Shown one piece after another: positions 62,753 through 64,000 of a stretch of 64,000 bases of DNA. The notes below the pieces were generated by a model. The model ran no database searches. It saw only the letters and a list, made by a program, of their open reading frames with translations, and was not told where the DNA came from. Location: contig NZ_CP156660.1 in NCBI RefSeq assembly GCF_039851975.1, positions 1,989,035 to 2,053,034 of the forward strand, given 5' to 3'. The stretch comes from Desulfoscipio sp. XC116. GTDB lineage: Bacteria; Bacillota; Desulfotomaculia; Desulfotomaculales; Desulfallaceae. Numbering within the stretch: position 1 is the stretch's first letter; every line of letters starts with the position of its first letter. Position numbers and translations under genes: made by a program.

Positions 62753-63190
62753 CTAAAACTTAGCTCTTAATTTTCTCCATAATCCTGATCCGACCATCTG
62801 ATCCGCCACGGCTAATACAGACTTGATAACCTCGAGTACATCTCCTTCACCGGCCCAGTGTCTCCTAACTACTTCGGGATTTGTGTTATTAATAACTGAG
62901 TTTAAGACATAAGCAGTTAGAGCAATATCATCCACATACCCTGCAGGGCCAACAATGCCTTCGGGAATTAAATCTAAAGGGGATATAAAGTAAACAATAG
63001 CTCCTACCAATTTAGCTTTATCCGTTACAAGTACATCTTTGTCAATGGCTAGTTTGCAAAGTAAGTGAAAGAAATCCGGGGCAAGCAAAATATATTCAGC
63101 CCATTTGTTATCAGAGCCATTTTTTGTTTTTAGCCAATCTTTAATTTTAGATCTCATATTCCGATAAAAATCTTCTTGTTTTGCAGTCAT
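62753..63190 (-). CDS. YkvA/DUF1232-family membrane-associated protein
   Basis: 145 residues. The core VGAIVYFISPLDLIPEGIVG followed by AGYVDDIALTAYVLNSV is the DUF1232 signature (Y-x-x-S-P-x-D-L-I-P...G-x-x-D-D). Function of the family is unknown; it is usually a small membrane-associated protein. AAGGTGAT precedes the ATG at 63190; an ATG two codons earlier is possible. Confidence 0.88.
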   Translation of the reverse strand: MTAKQEDFYRNMRSKIKDWLKTKNGSDNKWAEYILLAPDFFHLLCKLAIDKDVLVTDKAKLVGAIVYFISPLDLIPEGIVGPAGYVDDIALTAYVLNSVINNTNPEVVRRHWAGEGDVLEVIKSVLAVADQMVGSGLWRKLRAKF

Positions 63191-63253
63191 AATCATCACC
63201 TTAAGTAAAAAAATATCTGTTTATGTTTCATATTCTACGGCTGACGGCAATTT

Positions 63254-63287
63254 CCTCTAATGCCACAATATTATGGTTGATTATCGT
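63254..63287 (-). pseudogene. Possible second flagellin start fragment
   Basis: Minus-strand ATAATCAACCATAATATTGT + GGCATTAGAG translates to IINHNIVALE, matching the first ten residues of the flagellin remnant at 61439, but the start codon reads ACG. Only about 30 bases match, so chance similarity is not excluded. The surrounding 63200-63489 has no gene. Confidence 0.3.
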
Positions 63288-63489
63288 AACTTAAACCTTC
63301 ATAAAAACAAGAGGGTTATTAATTCATAAAACAGTTCTTGATATGACTATCGCCAGAACTATCCTCTACTATTATCTCAATGTGATTTAATGACAACAAG
63401 TTAAAGAATTGATTACCGAGAATTATTTCCATGCCCCCTGCCACGAGAACCGTGCCCGTGGTTGCTGCCCCGCATTCGGGTACCAGTAC

Positions 63490-63915
63490 CTACATATAGT
63501 AGCGTTTTATAACAAGGTTATAGATTTCATCAATAAGATTATAGGCCCATCTTAAGTCAGAGTTGTCTTTTACTATTGCTTGCTGTTTCCAGTTACCAGG
63601 CTGCAAGCCTGGTGGTGGTTTCAATAATACATGTAACTTTGAATCTTCAGTCAATTGAGGATAGTCCTCATCGTGTACTGCAATATAGACACAACTATGT
63701 TGTGGAGCAGGTTCAACTTTGAAGAATATTACCTTTTTGTTAAAGCCATAGTTGACATACCAACTTCCAGTAGCATGCTTTAGTTGTGGATATTCTTTCT
63801 TAATTTTGTTAGTTAGATTATCAAACACTAACATAGCTCTGATTGGTAAATTAATCCGTAATGCATTCAAATTTGCATCGTCAGTACCAAATTTAATCCT
63901 TCCTGCCCGCGACAT
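63490..63915 (-). CDS. Hypothetical protein, unrecognised
   Basis: 141 residues from ATG 63915 with GGAAGGAG upstream. Segments such as LRINLPIRAMLVFDNLTNKI, ATGSWYVNYGFNKKVIFFKV and CVYIAVHDEDYPQL suggest a small mixed alpha/beta domain of the kind seen in DUF5655-like proteins, without a firm match. The frame appears intact; 63916-64000 shows no further gene. Confidence 0.65.
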   Translation of the reverse strand: MSRAGRIKFGTDDANLNALRINLPIRAMLVFDNLTNKIKKEYPQLKHATGSWYVNYGFNKKVIFFKVEPAPQHSCVYIAVHDEDYPQLTEDSKLHVLLKPPPGLQPGNWKQQAIVKDNSDLRWAYNLIDEIYNLVIKRYYM

Positions 63916-64000
63916 TCTATCGTCTCCTTCCAATATACAATAAACCACGGTATGTGCTTATAAGCAAATCTTTAGTTTATAGTAATCTGTCACAGGAACC

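Overview
The window looks like a chromosomal segment of a flagellated, spore-former-type Clostridia bacterium. I infer a Desulfotomaculum/Peptococcaceae-like organism from gene content: a FliY/CheC/CheD chemotaxis set inside one long fli-flh-che cluster, Gram-positive style GGAGG ribosome-binding sites, frequent TTG and GTG starts, and a PRPP riboswitch. No rRNA, tRNA or CRISPR array is visible. Almost all genes lie on the minus strand.

Region 1 (1-8050): the 5' end of a PcrA/UvrD helicase gene, then a histidine operon read right to left: a YerC/TrpR-like regulator followed by hisD-hisC-hisB-hisH-hisA-hisF-hisI. hisG, hisZ and hisE are not in the window. A short accessory patch separates it from the purine genes. 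The patch holds the decayed right end of an IS200/IS605-like element, a complete RelE/ParE-type toxin-antitoxin pair and a headless gene fragment.

Region 2 (8055-17450): a purine operon read purE-purB-purC-purF-purM-purN-purH-purD, preceded by a ykkC subtype 2b (PRPP) riboswitch with its own terminator. purS, purQ, purL and purK are absent here. A hairpin-rich repeat of up to about 115 bp occurs three times in this part of the window: it forms the C-terminus of hisF, abuts the purN stop, and sits between the riboswitch and purE.

Region 3 (17480-22757): an accessory island framed by two apparently identical direct copies of a 1.55-kb unit (HTH protein plus Fic protein). Between them lie a RhuM-family gene, a frameshifted relic and a small membrane-anchored protein. 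The copy next to guaA shares that gene's last 12 bases and its terminator.

Region 4 (22765-27728): guaA and hpt (purine salvage and GMP synthesis), a membrane-anchored protein, and a divergent gene that fuses a MazG-like pyrophosphohydrolase to a DUF1015 protein with an internal ribosome-binding site at the junction.

Region 5 (27950-59810): an essentially complete flagellar and chemotaxis cluster. fliD-fliS-fliT-like-flaG is preceded by a good sigma-28 promoter and ends in a terminator. Then come flgB-flgC-fliE-fliF-fliG-fliH-fliI-fliJ-fliK-flgD, a small conserved gene, two hook/rod genes, fliL-fliN-fliO-fliP-fliQ-fliR-flhB-flhA-flhF-flhG, a PilZ protein, sigma-28, two rod genes, and cheD-cheR-cheC-cheY-fliM-fliY. 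FliY carries a triplicated CheY-P docking-like motif.

Region 6 (59820-64000): a debris zone: a transposase tail, a PD-(D/E)XK nuclease-family transposase, a truncated flagellin gene, two remnants of the same RelB-RelE module, a YjfB motility protein, a YkvA/DUF1232 protein and two unrecognised genes.
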